Shown: positions 17,512 to 27,319, counted from the first letter of the stretch. The stretch: 64,000 bases of DNA from Haliscomenobacter hydrossis DSM 1100 (GCF_000212735.1 NC_015510.1:3907001-3971000); one strand, 5' to 3'. A program made the numbers and translations. The notes: generated by a model from the letters alone, not told the origin.

Positions 17512-17671
17512 GAGCTTGTTTAAGTTTTTTGGGCGAAAGCGAAAACGAGGCCATTTTTGCTCTGATGAGGCACGAAAAGCGGAGTGTAGCAGCGCTACAT
17601 GAGCATTTTCGGAACAAAATTTGAACAAAAATGGGCCGTTTGCAGCTCGAACAAAAAACTTAAACAAGCTC
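17512..17671. repeat. 160-bp nested foldback element with perfect 20-bp termini
   Basis: 17512-17531 and 17652-17671 are perfect 20-bp inverted termini (GAGCTTGTTTAAG...). An inner stem pairs 17549-17559 with 17626-17637 and the centre (17585-17599) is the hairpin TGTAGC-AGC-GCTACA. The element starts on the base right after the GT2 stop codon. No open reading frame is present. It is MITE-like in form, but no clear target duplication flanks it. The remaining spacer (17672-17825) shows no gene and no convincing promoter. Confidence 0.8.
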
Positions 17672-17825
17672 CCTAATCGTTTTTTGTCCAATCCAACCAT
17701 AAACCCTCTTTTCCAAAAACCAGAAGCAAAAAGAATATTACTTTAGTGCGGTAAAGGGTATTGACCCATTTTGATCGTCTTGAGCGTGTGGAATACATAC
17801 TAAGACACAAATCTAAGATCGCTTC

Positions 17826-18347
17826 ATGAATCGCAGACAAATCGTGAAAGGCATGGCCGCCACAATGGGTGGCCTGCTGGTATTGCCCGCCTGGGCCAGC
17901 GCCTGGAATACGGCGTCCTTACAAGGTTTCCAGAGCAAGCTCTCTGGATTGGAAGAGGCACTCCTGGCCGAAATTGTGGAAACCATCATTCCGGAAACCG
18001 ATACACCTGGAGCTAAAAAACTCGAAGTACACCGCTTCGTTGAAAAAATTATCACGGACTGTTACGATCAAAAAAGCCGTACAACCTTTGCCAAAGGCCT
18101 GACAAGGGTAGCGTCCATGGCTACACAATCTTACGCTAAACCTTTCTTGTCCTGTACCCCGGCACAACGCCTGGAGGTACTCACCACCATGTCCAAATCT
18201 GCTGACGCCGATGAGCAAAACTTCATTCGTCTGGCTAGAAGCCTGACCATTCGGGGTTACCTCAGCTCGGAGTACGTGATGACCAAGCTGATGGGGTATG
18301 AAATGGCACCGGGGCGATACCTGGGTTGTGTCCCGGTCAAGGCGTAG
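17826..18347 (+). CDS. Gluconate 2-dehydrogenase subunit 3-like protein (first pair)
   Basis: 173 aa. The N-terminus MNRRQIVKGMAATMGGLLVLPAWASAW is a twin-arginine-like signal. The rest matches the small subunit-3 family: LLAEIVETIIPETDTPGAKKLEVHRFVEKIITDCYD and a C-terminal LTIRGYLSSEYVMTKLMGYEMAPGRYLGCVP. In characterised gluconate, sorbitol and glucoside-3-dehydrogenases this subunit helps export and mature the FAD-containing GMC subunit. The partner GMC gene follows 157 bp downstream, separated by a long hairpin. Confidence 0.85.
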   Translation: MNRRQIVKGMAATMGGLLVLPAWASAWNTASLQGFQSKLSGLEEALLAEIVETIIPETDTPGAKKLEVHRFVEKIITDCYDQKSRTTFAKGLTRVASMATQSYAKPFLSCTPAQRLEVLTTMSKSADADEQNFIRLARSLTIRGYLSSEYVMTKLMGYEMAPGRYLGCVPVKA

Positions 18348-18355
18348 GTTTAAAG

Positions 18356-18467
18356 GTTGAGAAGTTGAGAAGGTTGAGGCTACCGCGAAGGACATGCACA
18401 CCTTCACACGCACACATCACACTCAAACCCATTCTTGCGGTAGCCTCAACCTTCTCAACCCCTCAAC
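18356..18467. repeat. Long inverted repeat, GTTGAG-word family A, inside the oxidoreductase gene pair
   Basis: Arms 18356-18386 and 18437-18467 are 31 bp with two mismatches. The inner 23 bp are perfect and end in GGCTACCGC, the same stem core as in the repeat at 7727-7817, whereas the 50-nt loop is unrelated. It lies between two co-directional genes that should be co-expressed, ending 37 bp before the GMC start. Confidence 0.9.
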
Positions 18468-18504
18468 CTTCTCAACTTTTTCTTCAATCAAGCAACAACA
18501 AACA

Positions 18505-20223
18505 ATGGCAAATCTCAATACTGACGCCATCAAACGGCGCACTTACGATGCCATCGTCATCGGATCGGGCATCAGCGGCGGCTGGGCCGCCAAAGAATTA
18601 ACGGGCAAGGGACTGAAAACCCTGGTTCTGGAACGGGGTCGCGAAGTCAAACACGTGGTCGATTACCCCACTGCTCAATTGCACCCCTGGGAACTCCCCA
18701 ACCGTGGCCAAATGCGCAGCGGCGTAAATGAGGCCAATCCCGTCGTGAGCAAATGTTACGCTTTTGGTGAAGCCACCGAGCAATTCTTCGTTAAAGACGC
18801 GGAGCATCCTTACGTTCAGGAAAAACCTTTTGACTGGATCAGAGGCTACCAAACCGGGGGGAAATCCCTGCTTTGGGCGCGACAAACCCAGCGCTGGTCC
18901 AAATACGATTTTGAAGGGCCTGCCCGCGACGGTTTTGCCGTAGAATGGCCAATCAGCTACGACGATTTGGCGCCCTGGTATAGCTACGTCGAAAAATTTG
19001 CAGGCATTTCTGGCAACAGAGATGGTGTTGCTGCGCTTCCCGACGGCGAGTTTTTGCCCCCGCATCCCATGAACTGCGTAGAGCAGTATTTCAGCGAGTC
19101 GATGGCCAAAACATTCGGTGGCGCTCGTCCCATCATCATTGGGCGTTGTGCACACATTACCCAGCCACAACCCATTCACCTGGAGCAAGGCCGCAGCAAA
19201 TGTGCGCACCGTACCTTGTGTGAGCGTGGATGCCCGCTGGGTGGCTATTTCAGCAGCAACGCTTCTACCTTGCCCTGGGCAGCCAAAACGGGCAAAATGA
19301 CCCTACGCCCACACTCCGTAGTGCACTCGATCATTTACGATGAGAAAAAGCAAAAAGCAGTAGGTGTCAGGGTTATAGACAGCAATACCAAAGAGACGGA
19401 GGAATTTTACGCCAAAATCATCTTTGTAAACGCTGCTGCCCTGAACTCCAATCTGATCCTGCTCAATTCCACTTCCAATCGGTTCCCCAATGGATTGGGC
19501 AATGACAATGGGCTGCTGGGCAAGTACATCGCCTTCCACAACTATCGGGCTACCATCAACGCGAACTACGAGGGATATCTGGACAAAACCACAGAGGGAA
19601 GACGGCCTAACTCTGCCTATATCCCCCGCTTCCGCAACTTGCTCAAGCAAGAAACCGATTTCTTGCGGGGCTATGCCTCCGGCTTTAGTGCCAATCGGGG
19701 TCAAAGAGACGACCGCAATGGTTGGGGTGAAGACCTGAAAACGGGTATCCTGAATCCCAAGTTGAACGACTTCTGGTCGGTAGGCTCCCACATGATGGGC
19801 GAAACCATTCCCAAAGAAAGCAACTACGTGGCCTTGGACAAAGACCAACGCGACCCCTGGGGCATCCCACAATTGCGCATCTCCGTAGACTACGATGAAA
19901 ACGACGTCAAAATGACCAAGGATTTCTTCGAGCAGTTGACCGAAATGTATACCAAGGCAGGTTTCACCAATATCCGCACCAATGATTCCAACCGTACACC
20001 CGGTTTGGACATCCACGAAATGGGCGGCGTGCGCATGGGCAAAGACCCCAAAACCTCGCTGCTCAATGAATGGAATCAACTGCACCACTGTAAAAACGTA
20101 TTCGTCACCGATGGGGCATGTATGACCTCTACGGCTACCCAAAACCCTTCGCTGACGTATATGGCGTTTACAGCACGGGCAGCGGATTATGCGGTGAAGC
20201 AGCTGAAAGCAAAAAATCTTTAA
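18505..20223 (+). CDS. GMC oxidoreductase, FAD-dependent (first pair)
   Basis: 572 aa from the ATG at 18505; the upstream extension to 18394 translates the hairpin. The FAD-binding GSGISGG motif is at residues 20-26 and the adenine-binding ELTGKGLKTLVLERGREVKH follows. The cysteine-containing CERGCPLGGYF motif lies mid-protein, and the C-terminal GMC_oxred_C domain has DIHEMGGVRMG and TQNPSLTYMAFTARAADYAV. With an adjacent subunit-3 gene this matches the glucoside 3-dehydrogenase / gluconate dehydrogenase type, probably periplasmic and oxidising a sugar hydroxyl. The substrate is inferred only. Confidence 0.88.
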   Translation: MANLNTDAIKRRTYDAIVIGSGISGGWAAKELTGKGLKTLVLERGREVKHVVDYPTAQLHPWELPNRGQMRSGVNEANPVVSKCYAFGEATEQFFVKDAEHPYVQEKPFDWIRGYQTGGKSLLWARQTQRWSKYDFEGPARDGFAVEWPISYDDLAPWYSYVEKFAGISGNRDGVAALPDGEFLPPHPMNCVEQYFSESMAKTFGGARPIIIGRCAHITQPQPIHLEQGRSKCAHRTLCERGCPLGGYFSSNASTLPWAAKTGKMTLRPHSVVHSIIYDEKKQKAVGVRVIDSNTKETEEFYAKIIFVNAAALNSNLILLNSTSNRFPNGLGNDNGLLGKYIAFHNYRATINANYEGYLDKTTEGRRPNSAYIPRFRNLLKQETDFLRGYASGFSANRGQRDDRNGWGEDLKTGILNPKLNDFWSVGSHMMGETIPKESNYVALDKDQRDPWGIPQLRISVDYDENDVKMTKDFFEQLTEMYTKAGFTNIRTNDSNRTPGLDIHEMGGVRMGKDPKTSLLNEWNQLHHCKNVFVTDGACMTSTATQNPSLTYMAFTARAADYAVKQLKAKNL

Positions 20224-20224
20224 T

Positions 20225-20315
20225 GGTTCGGGAGTTCGGGGGTTCGAAGGTTCGGGGGGTTAGAGCGACATAACCCCCGAACCCTCAAACCCCCGAACCC
20301 CCGAACTCTCGAACC
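20225..20315. repeat. Long inverted repeat with GGTTCGGG-word arms (family B)
   Basis: The left arm (20225-20262) and right arm (20271-20315) are tandems of an 8-bp word GGTTCGGG with one extra word on the right, closing on a short loop around GAGCGACA. It starts 1 bp after the GMC stop codon and ends 7 bp before the next start codon, filling the whole spacer of a co-directional pair. The same word family recurs at 41066-41140. Confidence 0.88.
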
Positions 20316-20322
20316 TACAAAC

Positions 20323-20928
20323 ATGAACAGACGCGAAGCATTAGCCAAAGCCACTCTTCTTCTCGGAGGCGCACTTTCCGGCCCCACCTTGCTGGCCCTG
20401 GGACGTTGGGAGAACGCCATTAGTCCGGACATGCGCGATAAGCTCAATTTGTCCGCCCAACAAAAACAACTCATTGCGGAAGTCGCCGAAATGATCATTC
20501 CTCGCACAGAGACCGTTGGCGCTAAAGACGTTGGGGTACCCGCCTTCATCGAAATGATGATCAACGATTGTTACCAGACTCCCGAGCACCGCAGTTTTAT
20601 GGCTGGAGTAACAGGACTCGAAGGCCTGAAATTCCTGCAAATGAGCGCAGCCCAAAAGGTAGAAACGCTCAAGCAGGTGGAGCAAAAAGCCAAGGAGGAA
20701 ATGAAAGCCTACAATGCCCAAACCATCAAGTTTGGCGACAATCAGGATATGGAATCCATGAACGCGGTCAAAATGGGGCTGCCCTTCTGGCGCTTGATGA
20801 AGGAATTGACCTTATTGGGGTACTACACCTCGGAGGGAGGTACTAAAGCTTCTTTTGAGTATGCGCCCAACCCGGGCAAGTTTGAACTGACGAAGTTGAA
20901 ACCGGGGCAGAAGACCATCGTATATTAA
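20323..20928 (+). CDS. Gluconate 2-dehydrogenase subunit 3-like protein (second pair)
   Basis: 201 aa. The N-terminus MNRREALAKATLLLGGALSGPTLLALGRW is a twin-arginine-like signal. The family core reads QKQLIAEVAEMIIPRTETVGAKDVGVPAFIEMMINDCYQTPEHRSFMAGVTGLE, with the C-terminal FWRLMKELTLLGYYTSEGGTKASFEYAPNPGKF. It is a paralogue of the protein at 17826 (shared EIVETIIP/EVAEMIIP, DCY and GYxxSE blocks) but longer by about 28 residues. It lies 18 bp upstream of the second GMC gene, so these two are tightly coupled, unlike the first pair. Confidence 0.88.
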   Translation: MNRREALAKATLLLGGALSGPTLLALGRWENAISPDMRDKLNLSAQQKQLIAEVAEMIIPRTETVGAKDVGVPAFIEMMINDCYQTPEHRSFMAGVTGLEGLKFLQMSAAQKVETLKQVEQKAKEEMKAYNAQTIKFGDNQDMESMNAVKMGLPFWRLMKELTLLGYYTSEGGTKASFEYAPNPGKFELTKLKPGQKTIVY

Positions 20929-20946
20929 ACTGCCAATCTGATCGCA

Positions 20947-22665
20947 ATGCAAGAATTCAATATAAATTCTAAAAAAGCCAACAAATTCGACGCCATCGTC
21001 GTCGGTTCTGGCATGACCGGAGGCATCGCTGCCAAAGAGCTCACCCAAAAAGGCATGAAAGTACTCATGCTGGAGCGCGGCCGCGAAGTCAAACACCCGA
21101 TAGATTACGACACCGCCAACAAAAATCCCTGGGATTTTGAACACCGCGGCAAAGTGCCGATCAACTCGGCGGAAGAATACTGGTCGAACAACCGCTTTGG
21201 TACCCTCGCCAACGAGGAAGCTGGCGCTTTTTTTACCAACGATAAGCAGAACCCCTTCATCGAAAAACGGCCTTTTGATTGGATTCGTGCTTACCATACC
21301 GGGGGCAAATCCATGCACTGGGGGCGCCAATCCTACCGCTGGGGCCAGCATGATTTTGAAGCCAACGCCAAAGAAGGGGTCGGCATCGACTGGCCGCTGC
21401 GCTACGAAGACATTGCGCCCTGGTACAGCTACATCGAAAAATTTGTGGGCATCAGCGGCCAAAAGGAAGGTTGGGACGTGATCCCCGACAGCGATTTCCT
21501 GCCACCCATGTCTATGCTGCCGCCCGAAGTACACTTCAAAGACGCGGTGATGAAAAAACTGAACCGCAAGGTAACCATCGGGCGCATTGCCAACCTCTCG
21601 CAGGCACAACCCATCCATACTGCGTTGGGTCGTGCCTCTTGCCAGTACCGCAACAAATGCTCGCGGGGCTGCCCACACGGTGGATATTACAGCTCGATGG
21701 CTGGTGCCATTCCTGCGGCGGTGCAGACCAAACGCCTGACCATCCGCCACAATTCCATTGCTGCGGAGTTGATTTACGACGAACAAAAACAAAAGGCCAC
21801 GGGTGTGCGCGTGATCGACCAGATCGACCACTCCGTTACTGAATATTTTGCCAAAATCATCTTTGTTACTGCTGGCTCGATGAACTCGGCAGCGCTGCTG
21901 CTCAACTCCAAGTCGACCCGTTTCCCCAATGGACTGGGCAATGACAGCGATCAGGTGGGCCGCAACCTGATGGACCACCACCTCGGCTCGGGGGCTACGG
22001 CTACGGTGGAGGGCTTTGAGGACGATTATTACTTCGGCTCACGCCCAACAGGCTTGTATATCCCCCGCTTCCGCAACTGGGGTGACGACAAACGTAAGGA
22101 TTACCTGCGCGGCTTTGGTTACCAGGGCGGAGCCAGCCGCAGTGGCTGGAACCGGGGCGTAGGCATGGATGGCTTTGGCGCCGACTTCAAAAAGAGCCTG
22201 ACCGAACCAGGCAGCTGGACCATCGGCTTTGGCGGTTTTGGCGAAATTTTGCCCAACCCCAATAACCGCATGTCCCTCGATCCGGAGAAAAAAGACCAGT
22301 GGGGCATCCCGATGATCGTATTTGACGCCGCTTTTACCGAAAATGACCTGGCCATGCGCCGCGACATCATGGTGGCGGGTGCCGAAATGCTGGATGCCGC
22401 TGGTTTCAAAAACATCACGACCTACAACCGCGAGACCCACATGGGTCTGGGTATCCACGAAATGGGTACCGCACGGATGGGCCACGATCCCAAAACTTCG
22501 GTGCTGAACAAGTACAACCAGATCCACGCTTGCAACAACGTGTTTGTGACGGATGGGGCTTGTATGGTTTCGGCCTCCTGCGTGAATCCTTCGTTGACCT
22601 ATATGGCGATAACAGCGCGGGCAGCGGAGTATGCAGTGGGGGAAATGAAGAAGCGGAATTTGTAG
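20947..22665 (+). CDS. GMC oxidoreductase, FAD-dependent (second pair)
   Basis: 572 aa, the same length as the first GMC protein and co-linear with it: FDAIVVGSGMTGGIAAKELTQKGMKVLMLERGREVKHPIDY at the N-terminus, CSRGCPHGGYYSSMAGA in the middle, LGIHEMGTARMGHDPKTSVLNKYNQIHACNNVFVTDGACMVS and CVNPSLTYMAITARAAEYAV at the end. The duplicated two-gene unit suggests two substrate specificities. With DUF1080 proteins such dehydrogenases can form a 3-keto-sugar pathway; a DUF1080 gene lies at 50230. A terminator hairpin follows. Confidence 0.9.
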   Translation: MQEFNINSKKANKFDAIVVGSGMTGGIAAKELTQKGMKVLMLERGREVKHPIDYDTANKNPWDFEHRGKVPINSAEEYWSNNRFGTLANEEAGAFFTNDKQNPFIEKRPFDWIRAYHTGGKSMHWGRQSYRWGQHDFEANAKEGVGIDWPLRYEDIAPWYSYIEKFVGISGQKEGWDVIPDSDFLPPMSMLPPEVHFKDAVMKKLNRKVTIGRIANLSQAQPIHTALGRASCQYRNKCSRGCPHGGYYSSMAGAIPAAVQTKRLTIRHNSIAAELIYDEQKQKATGVRVIDQIDHSVTEYFAKIIFVTAGSMNSAALLLNSKSTRFPNGLGNDSDQVGRNLMDHHLGSGATATVEGFEDDYYFGSRPTGLYIPRFRNWGDDKRKDYLRGFGYQGGASRSGWNRGVGMDGFGADFKKSLTEPGSWTIGFGGFGEILPNPNNRMSLDPEKKDQWGIPMIVFDAAFTENDLAMRRDIMVAGAEMLDAAGFKNITTYNRETHMGLGIHEMGTARMGHDPKTSVLNKYNQIHACNNVFVTDGACMVSASCVNPSLTYMAITARAAEYAVGEMKKRNL

Positions 22666-22674
22666 GGTTAGCTC

Positions 22675-22702
22675 GTCCTTCCTTGAGTTTTTAAGGAAGG
22701 AC
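22675..22702 (+). terminator. Hairpin after the second GMC gene
   Basis: GTCCTTCCTT (22675-22684) pairs perfectly with AAGGAAGGAC (22693-22702) over 10 bp, with an 8-nt T-rich loop. There is no long T-run after it, only GGGTTAAATAATTTT, so termination strength is uncertain. Confidence 0.6.
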
Positions 22703-22767
22703 GGGTTAAATAATTTTATTCGCCAAACTACCGCAACGCCTGGAAATCTCCAATCAACGACCATCAC

Positions 22768-23490
22768 ATGAAACTCGAAGGCACCATCTTCCAAAAAAGC
22801 TACCTCTATTTTATCCTCTTTTTTTGCTTGGTTCTGGCCGGATTTTGGTTTACGTATTTTACCAGAATTTTTGAACAGGAGAATTACCGGATGCATGCCC
22901 ACGGCATTGCCCTGACCCTGTGGTGCCTGATGCTCATCTCACAGGCTTTTTTGATTCGGATAAAAAAGAACGCATTGCACAAGGTCATCGGCAAGTTCTC
23001 TTACCTCCTCGTTCCGGTGATGCTTTTTACTACGCTGGATCTATTGAACTATCAGTTGCACAAAAAAACGGAGTTGGGCACAATGGATTATTTCTTTGTG
23101 GCTTTGGTGGTGAATGCGTTAGTGGCTTTTGTGATTTATTATGGACTGGCTATTTTTTACCGAAAAAAATCAATGGTTCACGCCCGTTACATGATCTGCA
23201 CGATGTTCCCGATGCTTACCCCTGCTACAGATCGCATTATCCACATTTATTTTCCATCCTTGGTGCCGTTACTTCCAAGCATCGAAGGAAATCCCATCGC
23301 TCCGGTGGTCGGATTTTTGCTAGCCGATCTGATCCTGCTTGGCTTGAGCATTTGGGATTGGCGCTCACATCGGCGTTGGAATGTTTTTCCCTTCGCTTTG
23401 CTGGTTTTGTTGTTTTACCATTATTCAGTGATGAACTTTTACAAGTTCGAATTTTGGCAGGCATTCAGCCGGTATTTTTTTGGCAACTAA
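22768..23490 (+). CDS. Multi-pass membrane protein of unknown function
   Basis: 240 aa with about seven hydrophobic segments: YLYFILFFCLVLAGFWFTYF, MHAHGIALTLWCLMLISQAFLI, FSYLLVPVMLFTTLDLL, YFFVALVVNALVAFVIYYGLAIF, a segment around MICTMFPMLTP, IAPVVGFLLADLILLGLSIW and VFPFALLVLLFYHYSV. Conserved-looking histidines sit at helix edges (MHAHG, LHKVIGK, VHARYM), reminiscent of small heme- or quinone-binding membrane families such as DUF2306, but I do not recognise it with certainty. It follows the GMC unit on the same strand after a hairpin; its stop is 6 bp from the end of the convergent DUF1801 gene. Confidence 0.72.
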   Translation: MKLEGTIFQKSYLYFILFFCLVLAGFWFTYFTRIFEQENYRMHAHGIALTLWCLMLISQAFLIRIKKNALHKVIGKFSYLLVPVMLFTTLDLLNYQLHKKTELGTMDYFFVALVVNALVAFVIYYGLAIFYRKKSMVHARYMICTMFPMLTPATDRIIHIYFPSLVPLLPSIEGNPIAPVVGFLLADLILLGLSIWDWRSHRRWNVFPFALLVLLFYHYSVMNFYKFEFWQAFSRYFFGN

Positions 23491-23496
23491 ATTGAA

Positions 23497-23907
23497 TTAT
23501 TTCCTTTTCCGGGTCAACTCCTCATCTATCACTACCGCCTCATAAATGAAAGCCTGAAGCAACTCCACATCAATTGCTTCAATAGACGTAAAATCGCGCC
23601 AACCCACAAACTTCCGCCCATCCATGTTCAGATATCCTGTTTCATCCGTCAACAAATGGCCACTGGTAAATCCCATCCTGACGCCCTCGTACGTCTTTTG
23701 TTTCCCCCAGAGCACCGAGGCCGGCCAAATAAAGCAGATGTTTTTGTGTCGCTTAAAATAGGGAACATTGTAGGCCAGTTTTTCAGACACATCGGGAATA
23801 CAATCGTAGATGAGTTGCCGCAAAAATTCCACCACTTCCAGTTCGTCGGGTGGAAGGAAGGCAAGGAATTCGGCTACAGACTGGAATTTCACATTTTGCA
23901 TTTTCAT
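23497..23907 (-). CDS. DUF1801 domain protein
   Basis: 136 aa from the ATG at 23907 (or 23901). The domain is recognisable from LPPDELEVVEFLRQLIYDCIPDVSEKLAYNVPYFKRHKNICFIWPASVLWGKQKTYEGVRMGFTSGHLL, which matches the YdhG-like/DUF1801 fold: small cytosolic proteins of unknown function with a ligand-pocket-like beta-sheet. It lies downstream of the atpDC terminator on the same strand and is probably transcribed separately. Confidence 0.8.
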   Translation of the reverse strand: MKMQNVKFQSVAEFLAFLPPDELEVVEFLRQLIYDCIPDVSEKLAYNVPYFKRHKNICFIWPASVLWGKQKTYEGVRMGFTSGHLLTDETGYLNMDGRKFVGWRDFTSIEAIDVELLQAFIYEAVVIDEELTRKRK

Positions 23908-23972
23908 CTTGTTCCCAACGTTTAGTTCTACAAATAAACGCCAAGCGACTGACAACCGTAGGCAGTTCGGGT

Positions 23973-24012
23973 AAAAAAAAAGAGGGTAGCCCCTAAATCC
24001 AGGACTACCCTC
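23973..24012 (-). terminator. Rho-independent terminator of the atpD-atpC unit
   Basis: On the minus strand the stem formed by plus positions 23982-23989 and 24005-24012 (GAGGGTAG with CTACCCTC, extendable by G-C and G-T pairs) is followed by nine T residues (23973-23981). It lies 51 bp past the atpC stop. Confidence 0.85.
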
Positions 24013-24063
24013 CTCTAAAAAAACTCAGCAAAAATTCACAACCCGACGAGCGGGTCATATTTC

Positions 24064-24369
24064 TTAAGCTTTCACGCCCGAAAGGAGCAGAGAAACTTCA
24101 TTGTTCAATACTTCGATGAAACCAGAATCAGCTTGGAACACAATTTTTTGGTCGGCCTGGCTTCCTTCGATCAGTTCTTTTTTGCCCAGATCGTAGTAAC
24201 GGTATTCGCCAGCACTCGTTACAATGGTCACTTTGCCCGCAGACAAAGCAGACACGATTGGAGCGTGGTTCTGCAAGACCTGAAACTCCCCCTTTACACC
24301 TGGCACCTTAATTGACTTGATCGGCCCTGCGAAGATTTCGCGATCAGGAGTAAGTACGGTAATATTCAT
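24064..24369 (-). CDS. atpC: F1Fo ATP synthase epsilon subunit
   Basis: 101 aa. MNITVLTPDREIFAGPIKSIKVPGVKGEFQVLQNHAPIVSALSAGKVTI is the N-terminal beta-sandwich of the epsilon subunit. As in other Bacteroidota the C-terminal helical hairpin is essentially absent, so the protein is shorter than the roughly 140-aa E. coli subunit. It is part of the central stalk of the membrane-bound ATP synthase and follows atpD on the same strand, with a 117-bp spacer filled by a long inverted repeat. Confidence 0.93.
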   Translation of the reverse strand: MNITVLTPDREIFAGPIKSIKVPGVKGEFQVLQNHAPIVSALSAGKVTIVTSAGEYRYYDLGKKELIEGSQADQKIVFQADSGFIEVLNNEVSLLLSGVKA

Positions 24370-24486
24370 AGTTGAAAAGTTGAAAGGTTGAAGGGTTGAA
24401 AAGAGCGTTGAAAAGTTGAAAAAACTAGTGCCCAGCTCTAAACAGTAGGCCTCTTTTCAACTTTTCAACCATAAACTTTTCAACTA
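24370..24486. repeat. Long inverted repeat, GTTGAA-word family A, between atpD and atpC
   Basis: Left words (24370-24405) and right words (about 24451-24486) are tandems of the 8-bp word AGTTGAAA ending in GTTGAAAAGAG. The outermost right part, read on the minus strand, is TAGTTGAAAAGTTTATGG; the repeat at 7718-7834 has the same block with one base changed. It starts directly after the atpD stop codon (24487-24489) and ends at the atpC start codon (24367-24369), filling the operon spacer. Confidence 0.88.
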
Positions 24487-26073
<1,587 letters not shown>

Positions 26074-26247
26074 AAGAAAAATTAACACTTGTATGATTTA
26101 ATTCTTTTTTCAAATGGTCAAATTCGCATTGCTCCGATGTTTTTTTTGTACGGGAAAAAACTTCTACTTTTAAATTTCAGGATAAACCGGGTGGCAGAAT
26201 TTAATTTTTGTATCATCTTCTCATTCAATTGTTTTTCGGCAGGCCGT

Positions 26248-26276
26248 TTGCACTTCAAAATGCTTGTCTACTTTTG
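26248..26276 (+). promoter_or_regulatory. Promoter of the GT2 gene at 26301
   Basis: TTG (26248-26250), 18 bp, then TACTTTTG (26269-26276) fits TTG-N19-TAnnTTTG. It lies only 24 bp before the ATG, so the leader is very short. Confidence 0.65.
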
Positions 26277-26300
26277 TGGCACCAAATCAGCCTTATTGCC

Positions 26301-27299
26301 ATGTGTATTAGTATCCTGTTGCCTATTTTTAACGAAGAGCGTTACCTCGTCGAATGTTTAGACAGCATTTTGGCGCAGACCTACCCCGATTGGGAGTTGT
26401 TGGCCGTCGACGATCAGTCTACGGACTCCACCCCACAAATTTTACAGGATTACCAGCAGCGGGATGCGCGCATTCGCTCGTTTCGCAATCCGCAAAAAGG
26501 GGTGATTCCCGCTTTGCGTTTGGCGCTGGAACACAGCACGGGAGCACTCATGACGCGCATGGATGCCGATGACATCATGGCCCCAGCTAAACTGGAACTC
26601 ATGTACAAGCAGTTGGTGGCGCATGGTCCTGGACATTTGAGTACAGGTCTGGTAGAATATTTTGCAGATGCTCAATTGGGGCAAGGTTACGCCCGCTACG
26701 GCGAATGGATCAACAAAGTGAACCGCGAAGGCCGGCAATGGGAAGAGATTTACCGCGATTGCCCGATTCCTGCGCCCTGCTGGTTGGTGTACAAAGAGGA
26801 TTTGCTGCGCGCAGGTGCATTTGAACCGGACATCAAACCGGAAGATTACGACCTGATTTTTCGTTTTCGTCGCATCGGACTCAAACCCCTGACAGTTCCA
26901 GAGGTATTGCTGTACTGGCGCGATCACGAAGACCGCACCACCCGCATGAACGAAGCATACGACATTCAAAAATATTTTCGCGTAAAGCTGCCCTGGTTTT
27001 TGGAACTGGATCATGACCCCAATCGGGAATTGGTGCTTTGGGGAGCCGGCCCCAGGGGAAAAACCTTTGCGACCATGCTCAACGAGGCCAAGGTGAAGTT
27101 TCGCTGGGTATGTGACAATCCCAAAAAATGGGGTCAACAAATTTATGGGGTAAAAATGGAGGCGGAGTCCAAGTTAAGGGAATTCGGACCGATGCAGATC
27201 ATCATTTCGGTCGCTTCACCAATTGATCAAATTGCGATCAAAGCCCTCTTGGACGAATTAGAACTCAAAGCTGGAACCGATTATTTTTGGTTTTGTTGA
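26301..27299 (+). CDS. Glycosyltransferase family 2 with C-terminal Rossmann-like domain
   Basis: 332 aa from the ATG at 26301, chosen because the GT-A fold begins at once (CISILLPIFNEERYLVECLDSILAQTYPDWELLAVDDQSTDSTPQIL) and a promoter sits just upstream. MTRMDADDIM carries the metal-binding DXD-type acidic cluster. Residues about 245-332 (RELVLWGAGPRGKTFATMLNEAKVKFRWVCDNPKKWGQQIYGVKM) form a nucleotide-binding-like GxGxxG domain, as seen in some capsule and O-antigen transferases. The sugar donor and acceptor are unknown. It has no membrane segment. Confidence 0.85.
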   Translation: MCISILLPIFNEERYLVECLDSILAQTYPDWELLAVDDQSTDSTPQILQDYQQRDARIRSFRNPQKGVIPALRLALEHSTGALMTRMDADDIMAPAKLELMYKQLVAHGPGHLSTGLVEYFADAQLGQGYARYGEWINKVNREGRQWEEIYRDCPIPAPCWLVYKEDLLRAGAFEPDIKPEDYDLIFRFRRIGLKPLTVPEVLLYWRDHEDRTTRMNEAYDIQKYFRVKLPWFLELDHDPNRELVLWGAGPRGKTFATMLNEAKVKFRWVCDNPKKWGQQIYGVKMEAESKLREFGPMQIIISVASPIDQIAIKALLDELELKAGTDYFWFC

Positions 27300-27319
27300 G
27301 CCAGAATGTAGTAAGTGTG

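Noticed and set aside
17672-17825. TACTTTAG near 17750 as promoter of the first subunit-3 gene
   Set aside because: Two-block match is incomplete (one mismatch in -7, no TTG at the required distance), so not reported as a feature.
20225-20315. GGTTCG words considered as tRNA T-loop sequence
   Set aside because: No cloverleaf arms or anticodon stem can be drawn; the sequence is the hairpin's word tandem.
20812-21981. 389-aa minus-strand open frame opposite the second GMC gene
   Set aside because: It lies antisense to a clear conserved enzyme, has low-complexity Val/Gly/His-rich translation and no domain; a shadow of GC-biased codons.
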